64,000 nucleotides of DNA from Bacteroidaceae bacterium (GTDB taxonomy: Bacteria > Bacteroidota > Bacteroidia > Bacteroidales > Bacteroidaceae), in assembly GCA_017447625.1 (NCBI GenBank), contig JAFSNB010000016.1, forward strand, positions 58,711-122,710, given 5' to 3'. Positions 34,901 to 44,291 of this stretch are shown piece by piece. Numbering within the stretch: the first letter of the stretch is position 1; every line of letters begins with the position of its first letter. The position numbers and the translations under genes were made by a program. The notes beneath the pieces are model-generated. The model did not search any database, was not told where the DNA came from, and saw only the letters and a program-made list of their open reading frames with translations.

Positions 34901-36051
34901 TGAGAAATAAAAGGGAAAAATTGCTGAGCGTTGCTCAAAGCCACCGTTGTGGCGCTTTTCTCTTTCTTCTGTTTCTCCTCCTATGTACGTCTTGTGGCGA
35001 GGAGAAACGCGAGAAACATGAGCCCCAACATTATCAGACCACGGTGGTGAGCCGTAAGGATATGGAGCTGGAGCGCCAATTCAGCGCCAGACTCACGGGT
35101 CGGCAGATTGTCGAAGTACGTCCGCAGGTGTCCGGCTGCATAACCAGTATCCTGACAGACGAGGGCGAGGCCGTACGCAAGGGACAGACCCTCTTCATTA
35201 TAGACCAGGTGCCTTTTCGCGCCGCACTCGAAGTGGCTGTAGCTGCCCGTAAGACAGCCGAGGCCCGACTGGCCACCGCGAAGATGAACTATGAGAATGA
35301 GGCGCGCCTGCTGAAGGAAAATGTCGTGAGCAGCTTCTCTGTGGAGAACATGCAGAACGCCATGTTCGAGGCTGAGGCTGCCGTGGCTCAGGCCAAAGCC
35401 CAGGAGATAAACGCGCGAAACAACCTGTCATATACCGAGGTGAAGAGTCCTGTCAGCGGCGTCGCATCTATGATTCCGTGGCATGTAGGCTCTCTTGTCA
35501 GCAGCAGCATAAGCGAGCCGTTGGTAACTGTGGCGGACGACTCGGAAATTTATGTCTATTTCAGCATCAGCGAGAATCAGGCTCTCGACCTCATTGCCCA
35601 GTACGGCTCCATAGAGGACTTCATTCGTAAGGCGCCGCCCGTGGGACTCCGTTTGAACAACGGGCAGGACTACGACCAACAGGGACATGTCAGCGCCGTC
35701 AGCGGAACCGTAGATGCTCAGACGGGAGCCGTGACCCTGCGTGCCACCTTTCCCAACAGCCGCCGTCTGCTCCACCACGGAGGCAGCGCCACAGTCATTG
35801 TCCCGCTCCATCGCAAGCAGAGCATCGTTATTCCGCAGGAAGCCACTTACGAACTTCAGAACCGTATGTTCGTCTATCGAGTCATAGACGGCAAGACAAA
35901 GGCCACACCGATCGTTGTCTTCCCCCTGAACAACGGGAGTGAATATATTGTGGAACAGGGCCTGAACGAAGGCGACACCATAATTGCCGAAGGTGCAGGA
36001 CTGCTCAGAGAGGGAATTGAAGTAAAGGAAAAAGTAAAAAGTAAAAATTAA
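34900..36051 (+). CDS. RND efflux periplasmic adaptor lipoprotein
   Basis: 383 residues from a GTG start. The first 35 residues form a lipoprotein signal with lipobox LLCTSC. The membrane fusion protein fold follows: VEVRPQVSGCITSILTDEGEAVRKGQTLFIID (first lipoyl half), a coiled-coil hairpin at about residues 105-170, and YTEVKSPVSGVAS (second half). It bridges the RND pump to an outer membrane channel. The GTG was chosen because no in-frame ATG precedes the lipobox. The last residues VKEKVKSKN are encoded by an AAAAAGT array. The pump gene follows after 74 nt. Confidence 0.9.
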   Translation: MRNKREKLLSVAQSHRCGAFLFLLFLLLCTSCGEEKREKHEPQHYQTTVVSRKDMELERQFSARLTGRQIVEVRPQVSGCITSILTDEGEAVRKGQTLFIIDQVPFRAALEVAVAARKTAEARLATAKMNYENEARLLKENVVSSFSVENMQNAMFEAEAAVAQAKAQEINARNNLSYTEVKSPVSGVASMIPWHVGSLVSSSISEPLVTVADDSEIYVYFSISENQALDLIAQYGSIEDFIRKAPPVGLRLNNGQDYDQQGHVSAVSGTVDAQTGAVTLRATFPNSRRLLHHGGSATVIVPLHRKQSIVIPQEATYELQNRMFVYRVIDGKTKATPIVVFPLNNGSEYIVEQGLNEGDTIIAEGAGLLREGIEVKEKVKSKN

Positions 36052-36122
36052 AAATCAAATAGTTGAGGTGAAAGTCCTGCCCCCAAAACTGTCAACTGTC
36101 AACTATCAATTGTCAATTAATA
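36020..36122 (+). repeat. AAAAAGT and GTCAACT arrays between adaptor and pump
   Basis: AAAAAGT-type units at 36027-36060 run through the adaptor stop codon. GTCAACT/ATCAATT units at 36090-36118 end just before the pump ATG at 36126. Confidence 0.75.
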
Positions 36123-36125
36123 AAG

Positions 36126-39100
36126 ATGAAGGTCAAGACATTCATTGATAGGCCGATACTCTCCGGAGTGATTGCGGTACTAATGGTGCTTATCGGCATC
36201 ATCGGCCTCTCGCGTCTCGCCCTGGAGCAGTTCCCGGAGATTGCCCCGCCTACTGTCCGCGTCATGGCCAGTTATACAGGAGCCAACGCCGAGACGGTTC
36301 AGAAGAGTGTCATCGTTCCGCTCGAGGAGGCCATCAACGGCGTCGAAGGAATGATGTATATGACCTCGTCTGCTTCGAACAACGGAACGGCATCCATAGG
36401 CATCTTCTTCCGCCAGGGAACAGATCCGGACATGGCTATGGTGAATGTCCAGAACCGCGCCGCCACAGTCCAGGGCCGTCTGCCAAGCGACGTGGTGAAA
36501 AGCGGCATAACGGTGCGTAAGCGCCAGACTTCCAACATCAAACAGCTCAGCGTCTATAGTCCTGACAGCACCTTCGACCGCTCTTTCCTTGCCAACTACA
36601 CAAAGATTCACATCGAGCCGCGTCTGAGCCGTATCCCGGGCGTCGGAGAGGTGAATGTGATGGGCGCCGACTACTCTATGCGCATCTGGCTCGACCCGCT
36701 GAAGATGGCACGCTACGGTCTTGTCCCCGCCGATGTCACCCGTGTGCTCGACGAGCAGAACATCGAGGTGGCAACCGGAGCCCTTGGTGCCGAGAGCCAG
36801 AACACTTTCCAGTATGTGTTGAAATACCGGGGCCGCTATGAGGAAGAGAAGGACTACGAGAATCTGGTCATTCGCTCCTTGCCCGACGGCGACGTGCTGC
36901 GCATTGGCGACATCGCTCGCGTGGAACTCGGCTCTCAGAACTATAATATCATCGGCGAGACCAATGGCAGTCCGGGTATAAACATAAGCATCAATCAGGT
37001 GGCCGGCTCGAATGCCAATGAGATAATAAAAGAGATTGACGCTGAGGTTGAGGAGATACGTCATTCGCTGCCGCCTGGCATTGTTATTGAGGACATCGAA
37101 TCGAAGAAAGACTTCCTCGACGCTTCCATATTCAGCGTGGTGGAAACCCTTCTCGAAGCCCTCCTGCTGGTGATTCTCGTCGTGTGGCTCTTCCTCGGTA
37201 GTTGGCGTGCTACGGTTATTCCCGCCATCGCCATCGTAGTCTCACTCGTGGCCACCCTGGCTGTAATCTACGCCATCGGTTTCTCCCTGAACATGCTCAC
37301 CCTCTTTGCCCTCGTCCTCGTCATCGGAACGGTTGTAGATGATGCTATTGTTGTTGTCGAGGCGGTTCAGGCCAAAATCGAAACGATAGACCAGACAGAT
37401 CCAAGCAGCCAGATGTCCAACGGCAAATCGCAGATTGTAGAGCAGGCTATGCATAGCATCACATCCGCCCTTATCACAACCACTCTTGTCTTCATGGCGG
37501 TGTTTGTTCCGGTCTGCTTCATCGGGGGCGTCACAGGTACATTCTATACGCAGTTCGGTCTTACCATGGCCATCGCCGTTGGCATATCGCTCTTCAACGC
37601 TCTTACCCTCTCGCCGGCTCTCTGCGCCATATTCATGCGCAATGCCAAGACTACTCGCTTCCACACCCGTTTCAACGCGGGCTTCAATGCCGTGCTCAGC
37701 CATTACCAGCGGGCCGTAACAGCCTTTATCCCGCGCCGTTGGTTTGCCGCTATCCTTGTTGTCGCCGCGCTGGTATCCCTGTTCTGGATGATGCGAACCA
37801 CGAAGAGCGGCCTCGTGCCAAACGAAGACATGGGCACAATATTTATTAATGTACAGGCCTCGCCCGGAAGCAGCCTGCAGCAGACTTATCACATACTGAA
37901 AGAGGTCGAGGAACGAATCAAAGACCTCCCGCAGCTGCGCATCTACTCGCTCATCGCGGGCAATAGCAATAACTTCGAACAGTCGTCGTCCAACGGTAAC
38001 TTCACCCTGAAACTGAAGAAGTGGGGCGAGCGCAAGAATCCCGAAGACCACGTTCAGAGCGTGGTAGATGAGATCTACCGCCGCACGGCCGACATCGCCA
38101 ACGCCAAGATTCAGGTGAACACGCAGAATATGTTGCCGGGATTCGGGCGCATCAACGGCTTTGAACTGCATGTGCAGGACAAGCACGGCGGCACAATGCA
38201 GGACCTGCTCAGTTACACAAACAAACTCATCGATGCCCTCAGCGAACGCCCGGAGATAGGCCGTGCCTACACGAACTTCTCCATGAAATACCCGCAGTAC
38301 CGCGTTGAGGTCGATGCCGCTTTATGCAAGCGTCGTGGCGTTTCGCCCGGCGATGTCCTCGCCGCTCTCAGCGGTTATGTAGGCGGCACTTATGCCAGCA
38401 ATCTCGTACGATTCACGAAACTCTATCGTGTCATGGTTCAGGCCTCGCCGGAGTACCGTCTCGATACCGAGTCGCTCAATAACGTCTTCGTGCGCAACTC
38501 ACAGGGCGACATGTCTCCCATAGGCCAGTATCTCACCCTCACGCGAATCTACGGCAGCGAGACGCTCTCGCGTTTCAACCTCTTCCCGTCTATTCAGGTG
38601 GGAGGAACGGCAGCCGAGGGCTACAGCTCCGGACAGGCCATCAACGCCATCCGCGAGGTCGCTGCCGAAGTTCTTCCCGAAGGCTATGGCTACGAGTTTG
38701 GCGGCATAACCCGCGAGGAGGCTTCGACGCAGAACACCGCCGCTCTGGTTTTCGTTATCGTCATCATTTTCGTCTATCTCATCCTTTGCGCCCTCTACGA
38801 AAGCCTCCTTATACCGCTTGCCGTTATCCTCAGCGTTCCCTTCGGTCTCGCCGGTTCTTTCCTTTTCGCAAGAATGTGGGGTTTGGAGAATAACATATAC
38901 ATGCAGACAGGTCTCATTATGCTCATCGGACTTCTCTCAAAGACTGCAATCCTTCTTACCGAGTACGCCTCAGAGCGTCACCGCCAGGGAATGTCCATCA
39001 TCGATGCCGCTCTGGATGCCGCCTCAGTCCGTCTCCGACCTATTCTTATGACATCACTCACTATGATCTTCGGCCTCCTGCCTCTTGCCCTTGCCACAGG

Positions 39101-39257
39101 TGTCGGCGCAAACGGCAACCACTCCCTTGGCGTTGGCACAATCGGCGGAATGCTCATCGGCACCATAGCCCTCCTGTTCATTGTTCCCGTCCTCTTCGTC
39201 ATCTTCCAAACCATCGAGGACAGAATAAAGCAAAAAGAGAAAAAAATACGGTTTTAA
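36126..39257 (+). CDS. RND multidrug efflux pump (AcrB/MexB type)
   Basis: 1043 residues, the usual length of an HAE1 pump. It opens MKVKTFIDRPILSGVIAVLMVLIGIIGL and has twelve membrane helices in two sets, each followed by a large periplasmic loop. VIGTVVDDAIVVVEAVQ in helix 4 carries the proton-relay Asp pair. It exports amphiphilic compounds by proton exchange through the adaptor to an outer membrane channel. No TolC-like gene lies downstream in this window, so the channel must be encoded elsewhere. A repeat word precedes it. Confidence 0.95.
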   Translation: MKVKTFIDRPILSGVIAVLMVLIGIIGLSRLALEQFPEIAPPTVRVMASYTGANAETVQKSVIVPLEEAINGVEGMMYMTSSASNNGTASIGIFFRQGTDPDMAMVNVQNRAATVQGRLPSDVVKSGITVRKRQTSNIKQLSVYSPDSTFDRSFLANYTKIHIEPRLSRIPGVGEVNVMGADYSMRIWLDPLKMARYGLVPADVTRVLDEQNIEVATGALGAESQNTFQYVLKYRGRYEEEKDYENLVIRSLPDGDVLRIGDIARVELGSQNYNIIGETNGSPGINISINQVAGSNANEIIKEIDAEVEEIRHSLPPGIVIEDIESKKDFLDASIFSVVETLLEALLLVILVVWLFLGSWRATVIPAIAIVVSLVATLAVIYAIGFSLNMLTLFALVLVIGTVVDDAIVVVEAVQAKIETIDQTDPSSQMSNGKSQIVEQAMHSITSALITTTLVFMAVFVPVCFIGGVTGTFYTQFGLTMAIAVGISLFNALTLSPALCAIFMRNAKTTRFHTRFNAGFNAVLSHYQRAVTAFIPRRWFAAILVVAALVSLFWMMRTTKSGLVPNEDMGTIFINVQASPGSSLQQTYHILKEVEERIKDLPQLRIYSLIAGNSNNFEQSSSNGNFTLKLKKWGERKNPEDHVQSVVDEIYRRTADIANAKIQVNTQNMLPGFGRINGFELHVQDKHGGTMQDLLSYTNKLIDALSERPEIGRAYTNFSMKYPQYRVEVDAALCKRRGVSPGDVLAALSGYVGGTYASNLVRFTKLYRVMVQASPEYRLDTESLNNVFVRNSQGDMSPIGQYLTLTRIYGSETLSRFNLFPSIQVGGTAAEGYSSGQAINAIREVAAEVLPEGYGYEFGGITREEASTQNTAALVFVIVIIFVYLILCALYESLLIPLAVILSVPFGLAGSFLFARMWGLENNIYMQTGLIMLIGLLSKTAILLTEYASERHRQGMSIIDAALDAASVRLRPILMTSLTMIFGLLPLALATGVGANGNHSLGVGTIGGMLIGTIALLFIVPVLFVIFQTIEDRIKQKEKKIRF

Positions 39258-39290
39258 TCAGCAATATTTTTGGTGTGTTGCTGATTTTTT
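39255..39290 (+). terminator. Terminator after the RND pump, overlapping the kbl promoter
   Basis: AATCAGCAA (39255-39263, including the pump stop) pairs with TTGCTGATT (39277-39285), followed by seven T. Confidence 0.75.
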
Positions 39291-39299
39291 TATTCCTTT
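39269..39299 (+). promoter_or_regulatory. Promoter of kbl, inside the preceding terminator
   Basis: TTG at 39269-39271 sits in the terminator loop; after a 20-nt spacer comes TTCCTTTG at 39292-39299. The leader to the ATG at 39353 is about 50 nt. Confidence 0.6.
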
Positions 39300-39352
39300 G
39301 CACACGAATTCAATGACACGAAAGTTAATTAACTAACTAACCTATAAGAATT

Positions 39353-40537
39353 ATGTACGGTAAAATGCAAGAACATCTTCAGCAGACGCTGAAGGAAATC
39401 CGTGAGGCCGGTCTCTATAAGGAGGAGCGCCTGATTGAGAGTCCACAGGCCGCCGCTATTCAGGTGGCTGGTAAGGAAGTGCTGAATTTCTGCGCCAACA
39501 ACTATCTCGGTTTGAGCAACCACCCGCGTCTCATCGAGGGTGCAAAGCGCATGATGGACGAGCGCGGCTACGGTATGTCGAGCGTGCGTTTCATCTGCGG
39601 CACTCAGGACATCCACAAACAGTTGGAGGATGCCATCAGCCGTTTCTTCAAGACCGAGGACACTATTCTCTATGCAGCTTGCTTCGATGCCAACGGCGGT
39701 GTGTTCGAACCGCTGCTGACGGAAGAGGATGCCATAATCTCCGACGCTCTGAACCACGCGAGCATCATCGACGGCGTGCGTCTGTGCAAGGCCAAGCGCT
39801 ACCGCTATGCCAACGCTGACATGGAGGATTTGGAGAAGCAGTTGCAGGCCGCTCAGGAACAGCGTTTCCGCATCATCGTGACGGACGGCGTCTTCTCTAT
39901 GGATGGCAACGTGGCTCCGATGGATAAGATCTGCGATCTGGCTGAGAAGTACGACGCTCTGGTTATGGTCGATGAGAGCCACAGCGCAGGCGTAGTGGGT
40001 AAGACGGGCCGCGGCGTGAGCGAGTTCTTCAACACCTACGGGCGTGTGGATATCTACACCGGCACTTTGGGCAAGGCATTCGGCGGCGCCATGGGCGGTT
40101 TCACCACCGGAAGAAAGGAGATCATAGACCTGCTGCGTCAGCGTTCACGCCCGTATCTCTTCTCCAACTCGCTGGCTCCCGGTATCGTTGGTGCTGCTAT
40201 GGAGGTGTTCAAGATGCTGGAAGAGAGCGATGAACTGCACGACCGTCTGGTTGAGAACGTGACTTATTTCCGCGATAAGATGATGGCCAGCGGCTTTGAC
40301 ATCAAGCCCACGCAGAGTGCCATCTGTGCCGTGATGCTCTACGACGCTCCGCTCTCGCAGCGTTTCGCTGCCCGACTGCAGGAGGAGGGCATTTACGTCA
40401 CTGGTTTCTATTATCCCGTGGTTCCGAAGGGGCAGGCCCGCATCCGCGTGCAAATCTCTGCCGGACACGACCGCGCCCAGTTAGACAAGTGCATTGCCGC
40501 ATTCATCAAGGTCGGCAAGGAACTGGGAGTGCTGTGA
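39353..40537 (+). CDS. kbl: Glycine C-acetyltransferase (2-amino-3-ketobutyrate CoA ligase)
   Basis: 394 residues, an alpha-oxoamine synthase close to E. coli Kbl throughout: [57 protein letters not shown] and [20 protein letters not shown]. The PLP lysine is in [10 protein letters not shown]. It converts 2-amino-3-ketobutyrate and CoA to glycine and acetyl-CoA in threonine breakdown. No threonine dehydrogenase gene is adjacent. The TGA stop begins a reversed repeat word. Confidence 0.92.
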   Translation: MYGKMQEHLQQTLKEIREAGLYKEERLIESPQAAAIQVAGKEVLNFCANNYLGLSNHPRLIEGAKRMMDERGYGMSSVRFICGTQDIHKQLEDAISRFFKTEDTILYAACFDANGGVFEPLLTEEDAIISDALNHASIIDGVRLCKAKRYRYANADMEDLEKQLQAAQEQRFRIIVTDGVFSMDGNVAPMDKICDLAEKYDALVMVDESHSAGVVGKTGRGVSEFFNTYGRVDIYTGTLGKAFGGAMGGFTTGRKEIIDLLRQRSRPYLFSNSLAPGIVGAAMEVFKMLEESDELHDRLVENVTYFRDKMMASGFDIKPTQSAICAVMLYDAPLSQRFAARLQEEGIYVTGFYYPVVPKGQARIRVQISAGHDRAQLDKCIAAFIKVGKELGVL

Positions 40538-40565
40538 CCATTGAACATTGACCATTGACTGCGTG
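40535..40565 (-). repeat. Heptamer array at the kbl stop
   Basis: TGACCAT/TGAACAT units, then CTGCGTGGCC. The first TGA is the kbl stop codon. Confidence 0.75.
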
Positions 40566-40571
40566 GCCATT

Positions 40572-41186
40572 ATGAGAGTACTACTTATAAATGGAAGCCC
40601 GCGCGAGAAGGGCAACACCTTCACCGCGCTGAGTGAGGTGGCCAAAACCCTGAACGAAGAAGGGATTGAGACCACGATAATCAGCATTGGCAAGGGGGCT
40701 GTGCAGGGTTGCATAGCTTGCGGTTGGTGTGGTCGCACTGGCCGTTGCACTTACCACGACGACCTCTATTATCAGGTGATGCGAGCTATAAAGGACGGCA
40801 TCGACGGACTTGTTATCGGATCGCCCGTTTATTACGGAGGACCTAACGGCTCGCTGTGTGCTCTCTTAGACCGCGTCTTCTATTCCTTGGGTAAGGACCT
40901 TGAATATAAACCCGGGGCCAGCGTAGTCGTCTGCCGACGCGGTGGAGCCACCTCTACCTTCGACCGTTTGAACAAGTACTTCACCATGATGAATATGCCG
41001 CTCGTAAGCTCTCAGTATTGGAACATGGCTTATGGGCAGACTCCAGGTCAGGCCAAGCAGGACGAGGAGGGGATGCAGACGATGCGCACCCTTGGCCGCA
41101 ACATGGCTTGGCTGCTGCGCAAACTGAACATACACGAGGAAGGGCATCCAAAGCCCGAACCCCGTGTATGGACAAATTTCATTTAA
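40572..41186 (+). CDS. NADPH-dependent FMN reductase-like flavoprotein
   Basis: 204 residues of the flavodoxin-like fold: VLLINGSPREKGNTFTAL is the FMN phosphate loop, and GLVIGSPVYYGGPNGSLCALLDRVFY the second flavin loop. The CIACGWCGRTGRC stretch resembles the cluster motif of archaeal-type iron-sulfur flavoproteins, though the spacing is not exactly theirs. It is probably a cytoplasmic electron carrier or quinone/azo reductase; the substrate is unknown. The ATG at 40572 follows the repeat array. Confidence 0.82.
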   Translation: MRVLLINGSPREKGNTFTALSEVAKTLNEEGIETTIISIGKGAVQGCIACGWCGRTGRCTYHDDLYYQVMRAIKDGIDGLVIGSPVYYGGPNGSLCALLDRVFYSLGKDLEYKPGASVVVCRRGGATSTFDRLNKYFTMMNMPLVSSQYWNMAYGQTPGQAKQDEEGMQTMRTLGRNMAWLLRKLNIHEEGHPKPEPRVWTNFI

Positions 41187-41195
41187 ATAATAAAA

Positions 41196-41216
41196 CCCCG
41201 CCTTCCAAGGGCGGGG
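41196..41216 (-). terminator. Terminator of glyA, possibly bidirectional
   Basis: CCCCGCC-TTCCAAG-GGCGGGG. On the minus strand it is followed by TTTTATTAT, so it ends glyA; on the plus strand the T-run is missing. Confidence 0.75.
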
Positions 41217-41224
41217 TGATTCGT

Positions 41225-42505
41225 TTAATAAGCGAAGAGGGGATAGCCCTTCATTATCTCGTTGACTTCGGAGCGGACGGCTGCGATGACGCTCTCATCT
41301 TCGGGAGCGTCGAGCACGCGCTCAATGAGTTCGGCGATTTTCTGCATGAGGTCTTCCTTGGCGCCGCGTGTGGTTATGGCGGGAGTGCCGAGACGGATGC
41401 CGGAGGTCTGGAAGGCGGAGCGTGAGTCGAACGGCACCATGTTCTTGTTCACGGTGATGTCGGCTGCCACGAGTGCTTTCTCTGCCACCTTGCCGGTGAG
41501 GTCGGGATACTTGGAGCGGAGATCAACGAGCATGGAGTGGTTGTCTGTGCCGCCGCTGACGATGTTGAAGCCGCGGTCTATGAGGGCCTGAGCCAGTACG
41601 GCTGCGTTCTTCTTCACCTGAGCAGCCCACTCCTTGAAGGCGGGTGTGAGAGCCTCGCCGAAGGCTACGGCTTTGGCTGCGATGACATGCTCCAGCGGTC
41701 CGCCTTGGATTCCGGGGAAGACGGCGCTGTTGAGCAACGCACTCATCTTCTTTATCTCTCCCTTCGGAGTGGTCTTGCCCCATGGGTTGTCGAAGTCCTT
41801 GCCCATGAGGATGATGCCTCCGCGCGGTCCGCGCAGGGTCTTATGGGTTGTTGAGGTGACGATATGCGCGTATTTGAGCGGGTTGTCCAGGAGTCCGGCA
41901 GCGATGAGTCCGGCGGGGTGAGCCATGTCAATCATCAGTATGGCGCCGACCTTGTCTGCAATCTCACGCATGCGCTTGTAATCCCACTCGCGGCTGTAGG
42001 CAGAGCCGCCGCCGACGATGAGTTTCGGCTGATGTTCAAGTGCGAGCTTCTCCATCTCGTCATAATCTACGCGGCCGGTCTCGCGGTTCAGATTGTAACC
42101 TACGGGGCGGTAGATGATTCCGGAGGTGTTCACGAGAGAGCCATGTGAGAGGTGGCCTCCGTGGTCAAGATTGAGTCCCATGAAGGTGTCGCCCGGATTC
42201 AGGCAGGCGAGGAACACGGCTGCGTTGGCCTGTGCGCCGCTATGTGGCTGCACGTTGGCATACTCGGCTCCGAAGAGCTCGCACACGCGGTCTATAGCCA
42301 GCTGTTCCACCTCGTCAACCACCTGACAACCGCCGTAGTAGCGCTTGCCGGGATAGCCTTCGGCGTACTTGTTAGTGAGAACGGAGCCCATGGCTTCCAT
42401 CACCTGCGGGCTTACAAAGTTCTCTGATGCGATGAGTTCGATGCCGCGCTCCTGACGTGCGCGCTCCTTCTGAATGAGGTCGAAGATAATTGTGTCTCTT
42501 TGCAT
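41225..42505 (-). CDS. glyA: Serine hydroxymethyltransferase
   Basis: 426 residues starting [58 protein letters not shown] (PLP lysine in HKT) and the C-terminal [13 protein letters not shown] are diagnostic. It interconverts serine and glycine with tetrahydrofolate. The length is normal and no repeat insertion is seen in it. It may be co-transcribed with pyrBI upstream, though a repeat-filled gap of about 190 nt separates them. Confidence 0.97.
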   Translation of the reverse strand: MQRDTIIFDLIQKERARQERGIELIASENFVSPQVMEAMGSVLTNKYAEGYPGKRYYGGCQVVDEVEQLAIDRVCELFGAEYANVQPHSGAQANAAVFLACLNPGDTFMGLNLDHGGHLSHGSLVNTSGIIYRPVGYNLNRETGRVDYDEMEKLALEHQPKLIVGGGSAYSREWDYKRMREIADKVGAILMIDMAHPAGLIAAGLLDNPLKYAHIVTSTTHKTLRGPRGGIILMGKDFDNPWGKTTPKGEIKKMSALLNSAVFPGIQGGPLEHVIAAKAVAFGEALTPAFKEWAAQVKKNAAVLAQALIDRGFNIVSGGTDNHSMLVDLRSKYPDLTGKVAEKALVAADITVNKNMVPFDSRSAFQTSGIRLGTPAITTRGAKEDLMQKIAELIERVLDAPEDESVIAAVRSEVNEIMKGYPLFAY

Positions 42506-42691
42506 TTGGTTGTAAGGACCCCCTCCTCACTCCCCCTAAGTGGGGATGGTGAAATGAGGACAAGGGGCGTTTCTTTATTGGTTAATAATTATTTTAATAT
42601 CGTTATACCGTTATTACGTTATATCGTTATACCGTTATGCCGCCGGCCGCACAGGTCTCTCCCCCCCACGGGGGGAGTTGGAAAGGGGCTT
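42506..42691. repeat. Repeat-filled gap between pyrI and glyA
   Basis: 42513-42560 is a GC-rich inverted repeat (CCCCTCCTCA with TGAGGACAAGGGG). 42595-42640 is an array of 8-nt CGTTATNN units ending in a GCCGGCCGC cap. 42659-42689 is one full 31-nt GC-rich element. Confidence 0.82.
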
Positions 42692-43144
42692 TTAGCAAAG
42701 CGTGACGTCTCTCTGGCGGACGGTTGTGCCGCAGTAGTGGCAAGTGAGGTGGTCTGTGCCGGGAACGGCGTGGAAGAGGGTGCGCATGGGCTCGTTGTTG
42801 CAGATGCATTTGGGGTTGGGGCAGCAGATGATGCCGCTCAGGGTAGGGGGCATACACACGTCTTTCTTCTCCACAACCTCGTAGCCGCGGATTATGGCAA
42901 GCGACACGTTGGGCGTGATTACGGAGAGTTGGTTGAGCTCTTCGTCGGTGAAGAAGCGGTTGGCCACTTTGATGATACCTTTCAGGCCGATGCGTTCGCT
43001 CTCGAGATTCAAGCCGATGGTGATTGCATCGTGGTCGTTCTGGTCCAGATGGAGCAGATTGATGACCTGAAATACCTTATCGCACGGGATGTGATCTATA
43101 ACGGTGCCGTTTTCAAGTGCGGCTACAAGAAGTTGACGTTTCAT
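42692..43144 (-). CDS. pyrI: Aspartate carbamoyltransferase regulatory chain
   Basis: About 150 residues. LLVAALENGTVIDHIPCDKVFQVINLLHL is the nucleotide-binding domain and SGIICCPNPKCICNNEPM...LTCHYCG the zinc domain with the four cysteines that bind PyrB. It mediates CTP/ATP control of pyrimidine synthesis. The open frame extends to 43171 as MFNGQCSMS, but this is encoded by an NTCAATG array; the ATG at 43144 (MKRQLL) fits the family better, with an ATG at 43150 as a further option. It follows pyrB. Confidence 0.93.
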   Translation of the reverse strand: MKRQLLVAALENGTVIDHIPCDKVFQVINLLHLDQNDHDAITIGLNLESERIGLKGIIKVANRFFTDEELNQLSVITPNVSLAIIRGYEVVEKKDVCMPPTLSGIICCPNPKCICNNEPMRTLFHAVPGTDHLTCHYCGTTVRQRDVTLC

Positions 43145-43184
43145 AGACATTGAACATTGACCATTGAACATTGACCATTAGATA
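43145..43184 (-). repeat. NTCAATG array between pyrB and pyrI
   Basis: In the coding sense TTCAATG and GTCAATG units span the pyrB stop region and the pyrI start region, offering three in-frame ATG codons. Confidence 0.82.
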
Positions 43185-44122
43185 ATTGTGGTGTCGTTTT
43201 GCACTTGTTCGAGAGTGATGCCGAGGGCGTCGCAGATGAGGGCCTGACGTGCGAAGAGTCCGTTGCGTGCTTGCTGGAAGTAGTAAGCGTGCGGGTCGTC
43301 GTCGATGCTGTATTCAATCTCGTTTACGCGGGGTAGGGGGTGCAGGATCTTCATGTTCTCACGAGCTTTGGCCAGCATGGGGAGTTTCAGAAGATAGCGG
43401 TCTTTGACACGCTCGTATTCCATGAGGTCGGTGAAGCGTTCGCGCTGCACACGTGTCATATATAAGATGTCGGCCTCAGAGATTATGTCGGCATCGAATT
43501 TCTTGTGCTCTACATACTGTATGTTATGCTCCTTGCAATAAGCCTTATATGAGTCAGGCATAGCCAGCTCGTCGGGCGCAATGAAATGGAACGTGGGGTT
43601 GAAGTGCCGCATGGCCATGAGCAGAGAGTGGACTGTGCGCCCGTATTTCAGATCGCCCACGAGGAAAATGTTGAGATTGTCCAGTGTTCCCTGCGTCTGA
43701 TATATGGTGTAGAGGTCCAACATTGTCTGCGAGGGGTGCTGGTTAGCTCCGTCTCCGGCGTTGATGATAGGCACGGGCGCAATTTCAGAGGCGTAGCGGG
43801 CGGCTCCTTCGAGATAGTGGCGCATGACGATGATGTCTGCGTAGTTGGAGACCATCATTATGGTGTCCTTCAGAGTCTCGCCCTTAGTGCCACTGGTCAC
43901 TTTGGGGTCGGCGAAGCCGATGACGCGCGCTCCGAGGCGGTTGGCGGCAGTCTCAAAACTGAGTCGGGTGCGGGTTGAAGGCTCGAAGAACAGGGTTGCT
44001 ACGACCTTTCCCTGCAGCAGCAGACGGTTGGGGTGCTGCTCAAACTGCTGTCCCATGCGAATGAGGTACATAATCTTCTCTCGCGAGTGGTCAGCGATGG
44101 TGACTAAGCTTCTGTTTTCCAT
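43178..44122 (-). CDS. pyrB: Aspartate carbamoyltransferase catalytic chain
   Basis: 314 residues starting [41 protein letters not shown] binds carbamoyl phosphate; [12 protein letters not shown] and HPLPRVNEI are further family motifs. It forms carbamoyl aspartate, an early step in pyrimidine synthesis. The ATG at 44122 is preferred to the upstream open frame because the promoter -7 box lies at 44150-44143. It is first in pyrBI. Confidence 0.97.
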   Translation of the reverse strand: MENRSLVTIADHSREKIMYLIRMGQQFEQHPNRLLLQGKVVATLFFEPSTRTRLSFETAANRLGARVIGFADPKVTSGTKGETLKDTIMMVSNYADIIVMRHYLEGAARYASEIAPVPIINAGDGANQHPSQTMLDLYTIYQTQGTLDNLNIFLVGDLKYGRTVHSLLMAMRHFNPTFHFIAPDELAMPDSYKAYCKEHNIQYVEHKKFDADIISEADILYMTRVQRERFTDLMEYERVKDRYLLKLPMLAKARENMKILHPLPRVNEIEYSIDDDPHAYYFQQARNGLFARQALICDALGITLEQVQNDTTII

Positions 44123-44142
44123 TTTCTTTGATTTTGGCGCGT

Positions 44143-44173
44143 CAAAGATAGGGCAAAATACTCTTTTACGCAA
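44143..44173 (-). promoter_or_regulatory. Promoter of pyrBI
   Basis: Minus strand TTG at 44173-44171, a 20-nt spacer and TATCTTTG at 44150-44143. The leader is about 20 nt, too short for a pyrimidine attenuator. Confidence 0.72.
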
Positions 44174-44255
44174 GTAAATCGGCCTAAGAAAGTGAAGAAA
44201 GAGAAAAAATAATCATTTTTCTTCTTCTGACAGCTCTTATTAATTAATTATTGTG

Positions 44256-44263
44256 TACTTTTG
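44256..44263 (+). promoter_or_regulatory. -7 box for the PBP1A gene
   Basis: TACTTTTG, 28 nt before the ATG. No TTG at the expected -33 position was seen. Confidence 0.45.
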
Positions 44264-44291
44264 CCACCCCTTACGTTCTTATTGACGATAT

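Noticed and set aside
43145-43171. Extra N-terminal residues MFNGQCSMS of PyrI
   Set aside because: They are encoded by the repeat array, and PyrI proteins begin close to the MKRQLLVAALENG segment; the shorter start is more likely, though translation from the array cannot be excluded.
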